NCBI GenBank assembly: GCA_963854835.1
Contig: OY978525.1
Coordinates: 88,175,671 to 88,239,670 of the forward strand
Direction of reading: 5' to 3'
DNA length: 64,000 nt
DNA from: Megamerina dolium
Lineage: Eukaryota; Arthropoda; Insecta; Diptera; Megamerinidae
A model generated the notes under the pieces. That model saw only the letters and a list, made by a program, of their open reading frames with translations, had not been told where the DNA came from and ran no database searches. The position numbers and the translations under genes were made by a program. Below are positions 11,585 to 24,802 of the stretch, one piece after another. Position 1 is the first letter of the stretch. The number at the start of each line of letters is the position of its first letter.

Positions 11585-13420
11585 ATTTTTTTTCGTAAAA
11601 TCCCACGGCCCTCTTACCCGCCCAACCGGTTGAGGGGCACGTCCGTATAACGTACGAACCGGTGACCGATCAGTAACAGCCCAACTACAAACTACAAACG
11701 AAATTAAAAATACAGCTACGGACCTTATTAATCCAACAGCTGTTTATAACGCAACGTAATTACCAAGACAACATTACAAATCCTAATTTTATAGCATGCA
11801 AAGGAATGTGGTAATCAATAAATGAATAACTGTTATTATAGTCATGACACATGCTTCTCGTAGGTCTAAATATTCCAAAGTTACTTTTACACACTGACAA
11901 CTTTAATGGATTATATCGTAATTTCTCGATAGATGGATTGGCACAAATAAATCTAGCTCAAAAAGCAAAAACGGAGATTCATTTTCACCTTTAAGTAATT
12001 TCGTGACGAAACAAGCATTTAACATTGTTCCTCTACTTTCAAGTGTTGACAATGCCAAAAGCCTCAGATGGTGTTCAAATGGAGGAAGGTTAACGGAAGG
12101 GTCACAGTTAAAAGAGCGCAAGGAAAATAACAGGAACTGCTTCTGAACAGTTTCTAAATTATCAATATAGCACTTGTATTGAGGGTTCCAGATAATGGAA
12201 ACATACTCCAGAATTGGACGGACAAGTGAAATGTGAAGAGTTTTAGTTACGTGGGGGTCATTAAACTTTTTTGACCATCTCTTAACGAAGCCCATCACTC
12301 TTTTGGCCTTTGAAACGAAGTTTGGGATCCATGGGAATACCAAGATCAATAAAACTAAAAACACGCTTTAACTGCTGGTCATTAAGCTAAAACTGATGTA
12401 CTAAAGGTTTTTTTCATGAAAAAATCATGAAATCGCATTTATCTAAATTTAATACCATTAGGTTAGCACCATTCAGAAAGCGAGTCTATATCTGATTGCA
12501 AACATGTTTGAGAAGCCGATGAATAATGTGTCATGAAAAGCTGCAAACATTAAAATTTTGATTTTAAGATACTGTAGACTTGACATTGAAAACAAGTTGC
12601 GTGGTTAAGATTGCCTCAAATAATTTAGGTATAGCACTTAGCTTTGCTATACCTCGATAATTTCAAATTTCGGACTTTGAACCTCTTGAAAATGAATACT
12701 TCCGACTACCGGGGAAATGCCCAAGCCGGAGTGAAGCATTAAAAATGCCAGTTAACGGCAAGAAAAGTAAATCTGCGCATGATTTCAGAATGCAGCTTGG
12801 AATTCAGAAGTTATAGAAGGCATGCAACTTGAATTTATTTGTTTGATTGGAAAAGGGTAAGACGAACTGCAGTTGTATGTTGCTGTTGAATTAGTATAAC
12901 TAAAAAAGTCTGCGAAAAGATCAGAGATATTCTGATCGTCAACAGGCATACAATCCTTCCACTTCATTGACGAAGGGAACAGAGAACTTTTGCGTTTTAC
13001 ATTAATGAAGTCGTAAAACGCTTTCGAGTTTGTCTGGAAATCCATTTTGAGTTTGCTAATGTATTTCTTATAACATTTTGAATTTAGTGATATGAATTTA
13101 CTTCTAGAAAGAGAATATCAAGATAATCGACTGAGCTCTGATTTTTTAAACTTTGTAATTCCCTAGTAGACCAAGCAGGACCTCCTATATGAAAAGAGTG
13201 GTTTAGTTTGGGAATACATTTTTCGAAACAGTTATAAAGGATGTTGTTAAAATCTGAGACCCACTCCTCTCACTTCATACAATGTATTTAAAGTTATATG
13301 TGAAATTTGGTTTTAAATGAAATACATGATGCTCAGATGCTAAAGGCACAATATTACTCACATCATATTCTTATACAATTGACGTAAAGTCATTAGCTAA
13401 ATATTCATAATAGAGAATGA
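11585..13420 (-). pseudogene. Broken non-LTR retrotransposon (LINE, Jockey/CR1-like)
   Basis: Read on the minus strand, the 5' part (about 13420-12780) encodes the linker between endonuclease and reverse transcriptase, with phrases such as IGGPAWSTRELQSLKN and SKAFYDFINVKRK. Then 12780-12400 is degenerate: it holds stop-ridden pieces of the start and end of the reverse transcriptase, but the catalytic core and its YADD box are missing. The part at 12364-11903 is open for 153 codons and carries the C-terminal region, including VRPILEYVSIIWNPQYK and LETVQKQFLLFSLR. The more GC-rich 3' untranslated part runs to a T-run at 11585-11593 (poly-A on the element strand). It is 5' truncated, internally deleted, frameshifted and inactive. 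The clade is uncertain. Confidence 0.8.
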
Positions 13421-16239
13421 TTAAAAATCAATGTTACTCCTACGATCAAGTCTACCAAATACCTACTCACTTAATTATCTTAATACTTGAAAACATACTT
13501 TGGATATAATATTTTTGCAATAAATTTTTAATTAATATAAATTCGAAATTAAAACTGTTTGTCAATGAGAATATACCATGACGCATTTATTATTTCTTCT
13601 CACCCTAAATTGTAACTAGTGTATATATATAACTGCGTGTCTGAGAGCTATCAAAGTACGAAACAAGGACATGCAATTGTCCGCACTGACTGACTGAGCT
13701 GACTCATTTGTCAGCAGAACTTATCACAGACATTTTATCAGCAAGTGTAATTGTATGGTTTTCAATATTTTGTTTGTTTGTTATTTTGCTGATGGCCTTG
13801 TAAAACAACATTGCCGCATAATGATGGCACACAGATAGTAACCACATTTGTGAAGAAAATTGTAATGGAAAAATGACAACAACAACAACAAAATGGAAAT
13901 AAAAAAATAAATTGTCAACAAACAAAAAAAAAACAACAAAGAAAAAAAAACGAAGAATTTGTGATACATAATAAAACTAATTTTATCTTTAATACGTAAA
14001 TTTTAAAGGGTTTTCTACATTTTCTACCCAACATAATTCTTAGTTTCACATATGCCATAGAGACCACAAGAGAAAATAAAAAAAGCGAAAAAATAAAATA
14101 AAAAACTGTGCTATAATAAATTAGTACTTCACACATGTATGTATTTTTATTCACACACACACTCACAGAGAATGTCTGCGACGTAGATTAGAAAGTAGCC
14201 CTCATTCGTTCTACTTGTCGCTAAATCCCGTCAGTATTTCGGATTGTTGTTCGTGTTATTGCTGCCCAAATAAATGACACGTATAAAAAGGGCGTATATG
14301 TGTGCATGGTTGAGAGAGCAGAGAAAAATCATAGCAATGCAGGAAAAAAATACCACTGTCGTTTTTTCTTTCTTTCATTTCAATTATTTTGATTTGGGTT
14401 AGAAATGAATGTATTTCATATGCTGATGCGCCTTAATTAAAAAAAAAACATACACATAGGACAATCAATTGGTCCAACATACTACTCCACAGTGTATTCA
14501 GTATGGATCATTATGACATTAGTCCATAAGTAGTGGACACTACACTTCAATGAAACGTGCTGTAGGGATTTTTGTCCTGACAGTTCTTACTTACTTACTT
14601 ACCCCATATGATCGACTTCTATTCTGTTCAAAGATCTGTGGTTACATACTGATTGGTTTATGTTGTAGCATATGGATTATTACCACTTGGTACGTACTAG
14701 CGATCAGACAAATATAACAGCTTGCCAAGGTAAGTTATGTCATTAATGACACGTTTCCTCATGAAATTTTAAATAATATCCTTCGTTTGTCGCGTTTTGG
14801 ATTTATTTTTCATTTCGCACCAGCATCGCATCATCTCAAAATGAACATACTTACATTAGGGTAGGTCGATAAATTAGGTTTTAAATGTCCATCGAATATA
14901 CTAATTTCGACTCCGTAACTCAGAGTGTTATCCCTCTATACCAATGAGGGCTTAGGGTTAAATCGTACCGAGATGCGCGAGTGGAGCGACCCAATCTAAT
15001 ATACATACAACACATGCGAATAAATAGTATATAAGTATTCACTGCGATTTTTATTTATGACGAAAAAAAAGCACAACCTCTTGCGCATTCATAGATATTA
15101 AGGACAAGTGTTTCCAAAAAAAGGTCGGCAAACAAGGACATTTTCTTTTTCTTTGGCATGCATACATATATTATGGTTAGCATATTAAATACCTTAGTGG
15201 CACCTGCATTTTTTTTTTGCCCTTTTCTTTTTTTTTGGAATTTCCCTAGGTTTACGGTTAGCACCTTTTTGCTGTTCTCGTTATCTCTCTTTCTTTTTCT
15301 TGCTTATTTACGAATCTCCTATTGCATTAACTATTTATAAATATATTTCACAGCAACTTGTATGCACATGTATATTAAATTGGGATTTTGATCGATATTT
15401 GACATTCATACTTGCATCGAAGCAAATAATTTTTTATTTTTCTTTAACTTGTATTCAATATACATATTACGTTATTAGCATTTCTATTTTATCCCTTTTC
15501 TTACGAACAATTTTATTTTGCATTTTTTGTTAATTTTTGATCTTGTTTTCTTTCATCTTATCAGGCGTTAAATTTGAAAAGTTCTTTTCCACTTTTTATT
15601 TTTTACTTTTGTAAAAAGTTTGATTATTATATTCAGATTGCACTACAGTATACAATGTAGTAGAATATACCTTACTTCAGTTTTTTTCACAGAATGCTTA
15701 CTATTGCGTACAAAGTTTATAATATTCCATCAATCTATTCAGCGTTCATCAAAACTTACTTGTCAGTTCTTCAAATAATCGTTAATAATATATTTTAATA
15801 TGCGAAACTTATAATCCCAAAGTTGCGGAAGACAAGTTTTATTACTACTTTTACATGAATAATTATGGAATCTGCAGACAATTAATTCAGTTGACGAGAG
15901 GAGTAAAGAGTTCATTGAAATGCATGGATTGGACGTTATCACTATAGAACAATCCTATAGGAGTGGGACAGCTGAAACATTTCACTGCTTACGATTCTTC
16001 CTAATGAAAGTTCAAATAATTTTGTTTAATAAGAAAAAAGCCTAAATAAGTTGTTATATAAGAAGACTAGATGAATGTTTTAACACGGCTTTTGGTAATA
16101 TTAAGCGCATGCTTAATAATATAAAACCAAAACTAGATGAATGCTAGATGAACACTCGTGTAAATTGATTCCCTTGGGCTAAGTTTGCAGCTTTTAATTT
16201 TCCATTTCCCTAAATGTATTTCCATTTTGATTTTATCGT
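13421..16239. other. AT-rich DNA, nothing recognised
   Basis: Only T-rich or A-rich low-complexity open frames are present. A short tandem CTTA run occurs near 14587-14602. No coding or RNA gene was recognised. Confidence 0.55.
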
Positions 16240-16305
16240 GTCACAGCTGACTTATCTCAAAATCTTAAAAGTTAATCGAATTGTTCGGCGTGTCAACTTA
16301 CAAGA
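16240..16305 (+). repeat. Direct repeat flanking a gypsy remnant, copy 1
   Basis: TCACAGCTGACTTATCTCAA and the following ~40 bases resemble 17118-17180 (TCACAACTGACTTATGTCAA and onward), with mismatches and small gaps. Origin unclear. Confidence 0.45.
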
Positions 16306-16309
16306 CCGG

Positions 16310-16943
16310 TACCCAAAAAGGAGCCTGTACATTGCTGGATGCGGCATAAAAAAGCTTTTGAACGTGTATAATTGACTTTGCGGGGACAATACCCAGTAAA
16401 TATTTACTAGTGTTGGTCGATGCATACAGGAAATTGACGAAGATGCACATAATAGCAAATATTACGGCGGAGATTACCATTGCGGTAGAGCAAAAACTTA
16501 AAGCAGCAACTACACAAGACGATTTGCCAAAGATTTTAATGGCATATCGACGGGCGATACACTCAGCAGCAAATGAATTTCTGTCGGTGCTAATGCTTGG
16601 ATGGCAAATGCAAAGGCGATAAGACCTGTTATTACCAGAAAATAAAATCGACGACATTGAGCCAAATCACCCAACAAAAACGTTTGGAAATGGATATCGA
16701 GTGGCAGCATGTGACTACATGTCATGTAACAAGTGGCAGTTCGGAAAAATTGTCAGATCTGTTGGCGATTTACATTACGATGATCAATTGGATTGTAATA
16801 GAATATGGAAGAGGCATACCGATAAACTACAAGAAGTCGGGCAGAGTTCAACGCAGATCTTGTCTTGGGGGAACCAAATACAACTAAATATTTCTTTTGA
16901 TTCTTCCAACTGGGTACAGCGACTGAAAACACAGATACCGTGA
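16310..16943 (+). pseudogene. Ty3/gypsy-type integrase fragment
   Basis: The frame that includes 16410-16622 reads IIDFAGTIPSKYLLVLVDAY, the start of a gypsy integrase core; its DFAG aspartate corresponds to the first catalytic acid. It then jumps to LPKILMAYRRAIHSA, so the middle of the core with the other two acidic residues is deleted. After one in-frame stop (16620-16622) the same frame continues through LLLPENKI and KWQFGKIVR to RIWKRHTDKLQEVG, typical of the integrase C-terminal GPY/F-type domain. No LTRs, gag or protease were found nearby. It is a dead fragment. The family is well supported; the lineage within gypsy is not. Confidence 0.7.
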
Positions 16944-17728
16944 CTGCAGATCGGAGCCAATAAGACATTTTCAGAGAGTCCGTAAACAACCTGATAGACT
17001 ACAGTGAAACGAAATGTGATATTCAGCGGAATGATTTCCAATTTTGGAGTGAAGAAAAAATGCCAAGCCATTTAATATTTATACGAAAATATAAATTTTG
17101 TAAAATAGGGTGAGGTAGATATCACAACTGACTTATGTCAAAATTGAAATTGTTAATGAATGACGGTGTGTTAACTGAAGTCACCGTGTGCTACTTATTT
17201 GCCTGTGACCTCTCAACATATGGTATTATGGAAACGTCTTCTTTGGATCCATTCGTTAAGGATTCCTATCAAATATGGAAATTTGAAACCTGCATCTTCA
17301 CCATAAACGAGTATTACTTTTTTATTATCGAAAATTTAAAAATGCCTTACAAGCCACAATCTCACGAGTTCGCCGAGATATGAAATTTATCGAATTCGAG
17401 TTCCACATGGGTTCTTGTAGAAAAAAATTTGACCCGTCGCATTGATGTATGTATTATCTATAACAATATTAAACCCAAGTGATCATGGAGTAGAATTATG
17501 AATCGACTCAAGGCACTCGGAAAGCCGATACTCATAAACAAATTGAAGCTGAAATATTGCTATTGGAATTACAATATACCACATTTTGTGGGTAGCGAAA
17601 CATCTGAACATACTTCTACGACTTGTGCGTTAATAATAAAATAGTACGATAGCACGTACTCAATATTTTGAATAGGTTGATGACAGAGTTACGATAAATT
17701 CTATTTATTTGGTGACATTGTAGGTGGA
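16944..17728. other. Unassigned stretch between gypsy and RTE remnants
   Basis: It contains the second direct-repeat copy (17118-17180) and an 82-codon open frame at 17135-17383 without recognisable domain. It may be a decayed continuation of the gypsy element, but nothing proves it. Confidence 0.35.
17118..17180 (+). repeat. Direct repeat flanking a gypsy remnant, copy 2
   Basis: See 16240-16305. The two copies bracket the integrase fragment in the same orientation. Confidence 0.45.
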
Positions 17729-17742
17729 CAACTGATTAGATA
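17729..17742. repeat. Target-site duplication of the RTE insertion, left
   Basis: CAACTGATTAGATA is identical to 19283-19296 on the other side of the LINE. Confidence 0.9.
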
Positions 17743-19282
17743 CTACTTACTTATGTGGCCATAACAACCGAATATCGATTTAAGCCGAAAATAAAATGCT
17801 TCGCTAGCTGGCGCCAGTTAGAAATTCCAAGCGCCGTCAGGTTCTCCAGTACTTGGTCTTTCCACCGGAGGTTAGGTCTTCCTCTTCGGCGTCGTCCTCC
17901 AGCGGGTTGCGAATATAACACTTTCTTAGCTGGAGCGTGTTCTTCCATTCGCTCGACATGACCTAGCAAGCGCAGCCGCTGGATTTTGATGCGCTTCACT
18001 ATATCAATATCGGCATACAGTTCGTACAGCTCATGGTTGTACCTTATTCGGTACTCGCCACCAACGCAAATAGGTCCAAAGATCTTGCAAAGGACTTTTC
18101 TCTCGAAAACTCCAAGCATTCGCTCATCCGAGGTGGAAATTGTCCAGGATTCAGCGCCATATGTTAGGACGGGCATGATGAGAGACTTGTAGAGTGTAGT
18201 TTTCGTTCTTCGAGAGAGGGCTCGACTTCTTAATTGCTTACTTAGCTCAAAGTAACACCTGTTAGCAAGTTCTCCTACGCATGATCTCCTGGCTGACGTC
18301 ATTACAGTTGTTGATGCTGGTTTCAAGATAGACAAAGTTCCTTACTACTTCAAAAGCGTAGTTGTTAACAGTGACGTGATGTCCAAGACGCCGGGACTCT
18401 TTGTTTGTTGACACTAGATACTTCGTCTTGCCCTCGTTCACCGTGAGACCCATCCGACGCGACTCTCTTTTCAACTCTGAGAATGCTGCACTGACTGCTC
18501 GCGTGTTCATGCCGATTATGTCAATATCGTCGGCATACACTAACAGCATGACACTTTTGTTGAAGATAGTGCCATTATGTCGTAGATCAGCAACTCGTAT
18601 TGTTTTCTCCATAATAAGATTGAAGAAGTCGCACGATAACGAATCACCATGTCTGAAACCACGTTCGGTATTAAACGGTGCGGAGAGGTCCTTCCCAATT
18701 TTCACTGCTCAACGGGAGTTATGCAGTGTCATTATACAAAGTCGAATAAGCTTTGCAGGAATACCGAACTCAGACATTGTTGTGTAGAGGTAATCCCTTA
18801 CCGGACTGTCGAACGCGGCTTTATAATCAACAAATAGGTGGTGTGTGTCGATCTGTTTTTCTTGGGTCTCTCCAGGATTTGGCACAGTGTGAAAATCTGG
18901 TCGATGGTGGATTTACCAGGTTTGAAGCCACACTGATAAGGTCCAATCAGGTTGCTGAGCATAGGCTTCAACCTTTCAAACAGTACGGTCTATAGAACCT
19001 TGTATGCCCTGCTCAGGAGACTTATTCCACGGTAGTTGGCGCAAATTGTGGGGTCTCCTTTTTTATGTACGGGACAGAGAACACTGAGCCTCCAATCATC
19101 AGGCATGCTTTCATCCGACTATATTCTGCTTATGAGCTGGTGAATGCAGACGTGCAGCTCATCGCCTTCGGTCTTAAACAACTCGGCAGGTAGGCCATCA
19201 GCACCTGCAGCTTTGTTGTTCTTTAGCCTTAAAATGGCCGTTCCAACCTCGTCATAGTCGGGTGGTGGAACCACAACACCAT
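17743..19282 (-). pseudogene. 5'-truncated RTE-like LINE reverse transcriptase
   Basis: On the minus strand the element starts at 19282 inside the reverse transcriptase (VVPPPDYDEVGTAI, then NNKAAGADGLPAELFK, SVLCPVHKKGDPTICANYRG and GFKPGKSTIDQIF). It continues through the catalytic YADD at 18537-18526 (in VYADDIDIIG) to the C-terminal part (RRTKTTLYKSLIMPVLTYGA, ERKVLCKIFGP, RLRLLGHVERM). It ends with a stop codon followed almost directly by short AAGT repeats. Several frameshifts separate the pieces. The endonuclease is absent. A perfect 14-bp direct repeat flanks the insertion, so both ends are defined and 5' truncation happened at insertion. RTE assignment rests on the C-terminal sequence style and the minimal 3' end. 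Confidence 0.85.
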
Positions 19283-19296
19283 CAACTGATTAGATA
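19283..19296. repeat. Target-site duplication of the RTE insertion, right
   Basis: Identical to 17729-17742. Confidence 0.9.
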
Positions 19297-21080
19297 TAGA
19301 TACAATTTTTGGAAGAGCTTCGTCCATAGTCATTTCGAAACATTGCATAACATTTAATAATTAGCTAGTGCCTAAGCTTTTTTAATGAAAGTATAACTTC
19401 CTTAAGAACCCAAAAGAGTTTGCATAATATTGTAGTTATATGGAATTACAATTGCGTAGCATTTAGTCTAAGTATAAATAACAAGTAAATTTATGTAATT
19501 GTAACAAATTGTTGAATGCAGGTTTCATCTATGGCATGTATGTGTATGTAAGAAATACATGCCATCATGTCATGCGTAATATTTAATACATATAAATTGT
19601 TCCACAAAGAAAAATTTTGTTAAGTGCTTTAACCATTCATGCAAATAAAGGAAATATTTTTCAACAAATGTATTACATACTTTCTCATTAATTTAAACTT
19701 GGAGTCAGAGATAAAGAGCGAGAGCAAGAGATGGTGAATATTGATTGAAAAATTATGAGGCCAGAAAATAAAGTAAAAAATACTGAATAGATTCTATAAG
19801 GCCATAAACATATTGAAGCATAAAAAAAAAACAATATACTCAAGTTACAACCCTTATCAGATATCATAATCATTTCATTTCTCGCAATCTCGTCTCCTTT
19901 TACTTTGCACGAACTTCGGGCTAAAAAGCAAAAAGAAATGGGCGAAAATAAAATTCATGCAATTTCTCTATTACACAGGTGAAAATTCCAAAAATGAGAT
20001 AAGTACATACAATATGCTGCTGTGTTAATTTATATAAGTTCGTCAATATTCATATTGTATTGAACAAAAAGTAAAATGTATGTGAACACATAAGCATAAG
20101 TCAAATAAGTACGAGTATGTACCCTATATTTGGTGAATGAGTGGGTATACTAGTGAAAGTAATTCTTTTTTCTTTTGACACATTAAGTATGCTTTTTCCC
20201 TCTATTTTTGGTTCTAACTTTAGGTAATATATTAAAGATACGTGACATTTTTTCGCATTTACACCTTAGCTTTTCATTTTTTTTTTCCATTTTCTTTTAC
20301 ATATTTTTGTCAACCAGAGTCTGAGTGGTGAAGCGTATTTGATTGAAAAATATCTACCATATTTCGGTATGAACATACGAATGTGTGTTAAGAAAATATT
20401 TTATGAGATCCGATAATGGCAGATGCAGAGTTTTTGGTTGTTTTTTCTTTTTCTTTTTACTTATTTTTTGCCTAAAGTGACTCAAATTGCGTTTTTTTTT
20501 TTAGCTTACTCTCAGTTATCGTTCTTCCTATTTTGTGTGAGGTTACACCTTCACACACTACCTAGCATATAGTATGTGCATGTAAGTATGCTAGTGTATG
20601 TAGATTTTTTGAATTCTCATCAAATTATTGAAGAAGAACAGTAAAAAAAAATGTACAAGTAGGTAGTAAAGAATGCAAAGAAAAGCCATATTAAATATTT
20701 AATAGGTGTTTGAGTTTATCCGAGAAATCTTATATGACACTTGGTATCCACTTAAGTACATACATACACGTATATTTTTATGTAGAGGGATGTTCATATT
20801 TTACACAGCTCCAAATTTAATGTTCATTATAATTGCACTTTTTTCCATAAACTCAACTTTAATATGGTGTAATATACGACCATATTCAATTCTAATTATT
20901 TTATTCAATTAAATAAGTTATTATAAATGATTGCTTATGTATGATTAGTAAATGAGAAATGATACATATTAGATACACTAAATCACCAAAAATGGTTTAT
21001 CTCACTGCAAGTGTTATTTAAACCGATTAATTAAAGTCTGGCGATTTTTACAATGCAAAAATATTTGAGATTATGTAACG
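19297..21080. other. AT-rich DNA, nothing recognised
   Basis: Short low-complexity open frames only. One small perfect 10-bp inverted repeat (19532-19541 with 19555-19564). Confidence 0.55.
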
Positions 21081-21084
21081 CCAA

Positions 21085-21235
21085 TCAAATTACTAGCTTT
21101 GGAGTGCTGAAAATGTTAAAGAAGCCTTTGGCGAGTGCGTCATATCAAGAATAATGGAATTTGATCTCTAATGGGTAAAACGTCGATAAAGTAAAGACCT
21201 TGGTGTTCAATAATACCTTCTGAAGGGGCAATTAC
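21085..21235 (+). pseudogene. Heavily decayed mariner N-terminal fragment
   Basis: Read in shifting frames the segment gives MLKK, then AFGECVISR, then NVDKVKTLVFNN. The family usually has an equivalent series (a helix-turn-helix with AYG-like start, then ENVxKVKxLVxxNR). Two stops and at least two frameshifts lie within 150 bp. The rest of the transposase is gone. Confidence 0.4.
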
Positions 21236-21239
21236 TGTA

Positions 21240-22005
21240 TAAACGATACCGCTCGATGGAATGAGCTACTTGACACAAAGAGGGAGCATTCGAAAAGAGG
21301 CTAGCTTAGTTTATATCAAACTAGTTCTTGGGTAATTTTTCCTTTCTCGTAGAATATATTTTGTCGATTTGTGTCTTCAGATAATGTAAGGATAATTAAA
21401 TTGTGACTAAATCAATTTAGGTTGATATGTAATTGGAATTTTATATTTTATTTTATCAGTCCTGATACCACATATGGTGGTAAGTCTTAGATCACAGGCA
21501 CAGAGATGGTGGAAAACAGTGAAATGAAAAGTGTGGTATGCAACCTTGTCTAAATTGATCAAGAACAACAAAGCATTGATTATTACAAGTGATTTTGGAG
21601 GAACATAATCCAATAGATTTCCTGTGTCCATTCGTAACTGTCAATGAGATCTGAATACATCATTTCCACCACATTCAGTTAGTTGTAATTCAACTACGTT
21701 CAAAGACACAACAATCGGCTGTAAAAGTTTAGCTATAGTTTTTTGGATAATTAAAAATAATATGAATTGACTACTTCCAAACAGAAAAAAAGACAATAAC
21801 AAGAGCATTTATCGTTATTGATCCATTTAAATGAAGAAATCAAATTGAAACGCCCTCGTTTATCACATATATGGCAATAGTACGCAGAAGACGGACGCAT
21901 CTGCGGACACATCGTTAATTTTAATGGCTAAAGCATGTAAAAAACGATAGGAATTTGTAGATATCAAAGTAAAGGGCGGTCATTTATCACAAAAAAAAAT
22001 TATAT
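21240..22005. other. AT-rich DNA, nothing recognised
   Basis: No repeats or coding signals identified. Confidence 0.5.
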
Positions 22006-22009
22006 TCAT

Positions 22010-22650
22010 TAAGGGGTTACACCACTGTAGAATTTTCAAAAAATGGAAAAATTTTTTTTTTATCTTAAATAGTCATTAATAGTCTCAAAAATAATATACT
22101 AAAGGATGGAAGGCCGGAAAAATGTCTAAGTGTCTGAATTTCCAGTTTTGCCGCAAGACGTCTGAGGTATTCTCCGAGCACCTTTAAACTTTGAACGCGT
22201 TTTTCTCGAAACCACTTTTTTTGAGCTGGCCGGAAGCATAACTCGAACAAATCTTAACCGATTGATTTGAAAATTTTTACAATACATTTGAAATCGTTTT
22301 CTTCAGCGACGTACGTATGGATTTTTTGAAATTGTGCATATGTTTTTATATTTGAAAAATTTTTTGACGATTTTTTAGGTGAAATTTCGAACTATTTCTT
22401 CAAAGGGTCGCCATTTTACGAAAAATCAATTAATCCCAAAACCCCTACGTACGTCTCTTGCTATTGTAATATGGAATAAAAAAATATTCGGTTTTTTGTT
22501 CCAGATCTTAACAACTGCGCAACTTAATTGTTTTTTTGGACTTCAAGATTGACATTAAAAAATACTTTTTACGGAATTTGAATATCTCATTTTGTTTGGC
22601 CTACGAAATTTCCCGAAAATGCCTTTTTTTGTGCTCTACAGCCCCCTAAG
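22010..22650. repeat. Possible large MITE or dispersed repeat
   Basis: The left edge is TTAAGGGGTTACACCACTG followed by TAGAATTTTC. The right edge (near 22635-22653) is a CTACAGCCCCCTAAG sequence whose reverse complement, CTTAGGGGGCTGTAG, resembles the left edge only loosely. The interior is A/T-homopolymer rich and non-coding. The left TTAA and G-run would suit a piggyBac-type MITE, but the inverted repeats are too imperfect to be sure and there is no second copy in the window. Confidence 0.35.
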
Positions 22651-24761
22651 ATCTACCTTTAGCCAGTTGCTAATTACAAATAAGGTAATGGCTAAATTAC
22701 ATGATCTACGATACGAATTGTTCATACGAATTGAAGTCATTATGAAAATTGAATTTCAAAATGTGAATCAAGTTAGAAGGAATATAATTAAGTAACTTGG
22801 GAGCATATAAAGAGTTGCTGATAGAAATTTGGAAATATTCAAAATATTGGTGAAGGAAATAATATTTTCGCAAGTAGATACGTATGAATAATGAATAACG
22901 AATTCTTTATTTTTCATACATGCATATATACACATAGTCACATTCATATATATGTATGTATGTGAGTATGTGTGTATGTATGGATGGAAAATAAATTGAA
23001 TAAAATATTCATATTCAGTATTCATCCGTACCTACTGCCACATCCGCAGCTATTGCTTTTTTATCTGCACAATTTCGATGGATACTCATATGCATATTTT
23101 CAATCCTCGTATGTTCAAAAGATCGCCTACATTTAAGCATATGTATACTGATGTATAATAGAAGTGTGAGTTAAATGGAAAATGCTCTCATATGGGTGAT
23201 ATTTAGCTACTTGTAAAAATATTTGCAAGCATATACCACATATGCAATTATAGTAATAGATAGTTTGACATTTTGAAAAATATAATTACATATAAATATA
23301 TCAAAAAATCATCGAAATTTTCAAATGTTACTCCATCAATCACCAGTTTATGATACTATCTGCGAATATCATTTTTGTGATATAATGTACAAATTCTTTA
23401 CATGATACTTTATATGCTTGCCAGAGACTAGAGCTTTGCAAGTACCCTCAGGCGTGTGATAACGTGAGAAATATAATTAATACAGCATAAATGCACACTG
23501 TATGTCGACAGCATTGATTAAGCCGCTACTGCAAAAAGATTTCTGGATTACCAATATCGACATTTTAAAGCTGCATATTGGTGTACACTTTAAAAATCTT
23601 TCCAAATTTACAATACATATAATTTTTCTTTTCGAAAACAAGGCATCACATACATGTACGAACCTGAGAGAATACACCTACATATTTATTCCATTCAAGC
23701 GTCTGCAATCGCAATCTATAAAAACATTTTAATTTTAATCAAGGAAAATGGGGTTGAGAACATGAAAACATTTAGCCAAAAATAAAAAAAAAAAATAAAA
23801 AATTTATAAATAAGAGAAATACGAAAACAAATACAGCCACATATACGATTATATACAGATAACTTGAATTTTTTTAATGCACTCATGTGCTTATACATTC
23901 AGGCCATTCCATCATCTTCATTCAAACACTTCATTGCTGTTGAACATGTGCTATAGTTGTTGCTGTTACTGAGTGCATAAAAATACAATAGTAGCACATG
24001 ATGCATACAAGCATGCGGAGGCATGTGCGATGTTCTTGCTTGATATTGTTCGTGTTAACAGCAACTAGCAACAGCAGAGCACCAATACAGCATCAGCTTC
24101 AGCGCCAATAACAATAAATAACAATGCCATTCATTGATTTGTGATTACAACAAAAACACATAAAATAAAAAACGAGAGGAATGGAGAGAAGAAGTCTGGG
24201 ACAGAGTACAGCAATCATGTTTGCCAGCATTGTATTCACTGGCATGTTGGCATTTTTTCCTTATTCGGACTTCGACGTATACATGTTGCTGACATATATG
24301 GAGGCACAAACAATAACGGCATCAGCAGGTGTACGCAGCTTACGTGGCTCTCACAACCAAGCTTTCATACATATTCGCAGTTACACATGTTCGTACATGT
24401 TTGACATTTTGATAAATGAAAAATTAAGCAAATGACATTACACACGCATCTATATTCCATTATACTATAGAGTTGGAGTGGGATGTTTTAAGATTTTTAT
24501 TAAGTCGAAATTGTTATTATTATTTGCATTATCTGTATAACACACATACATAGATGCTCCTCTGTGTGAGTGAATGTGTGGATCTTAAAATGTCACATTT
24601 TGCATTTTCATTAAGATAAAATATTTACAATGACAATGGCATGACGTTGAGTATAACAATGAATGTAATTATGTTTAAACTTACATGCATTCAGCACTTT
24701 GAATCCTTTGATATTGTCTTGGAAATGCTATGTTCGTTGTATGAGTATATTGCAGTTCTAG

Positions 24762-24802
24762 GTAAAGAGAGAGATAGAGAGAGAGAGAGCGAAAGAGAGA
24801 GA
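24762..24802. repeat. (GA)n-rich tract
   Basis: Interrupted AG repeats. Confidence 0.8.

Noticed and set aside
19532..19564. Perfect 10-bp inverted repeat with 13-nt loop
   Set aside because: Made of ATGTAT/GCAT words common in this DNA; expected by chance in 64 kb.
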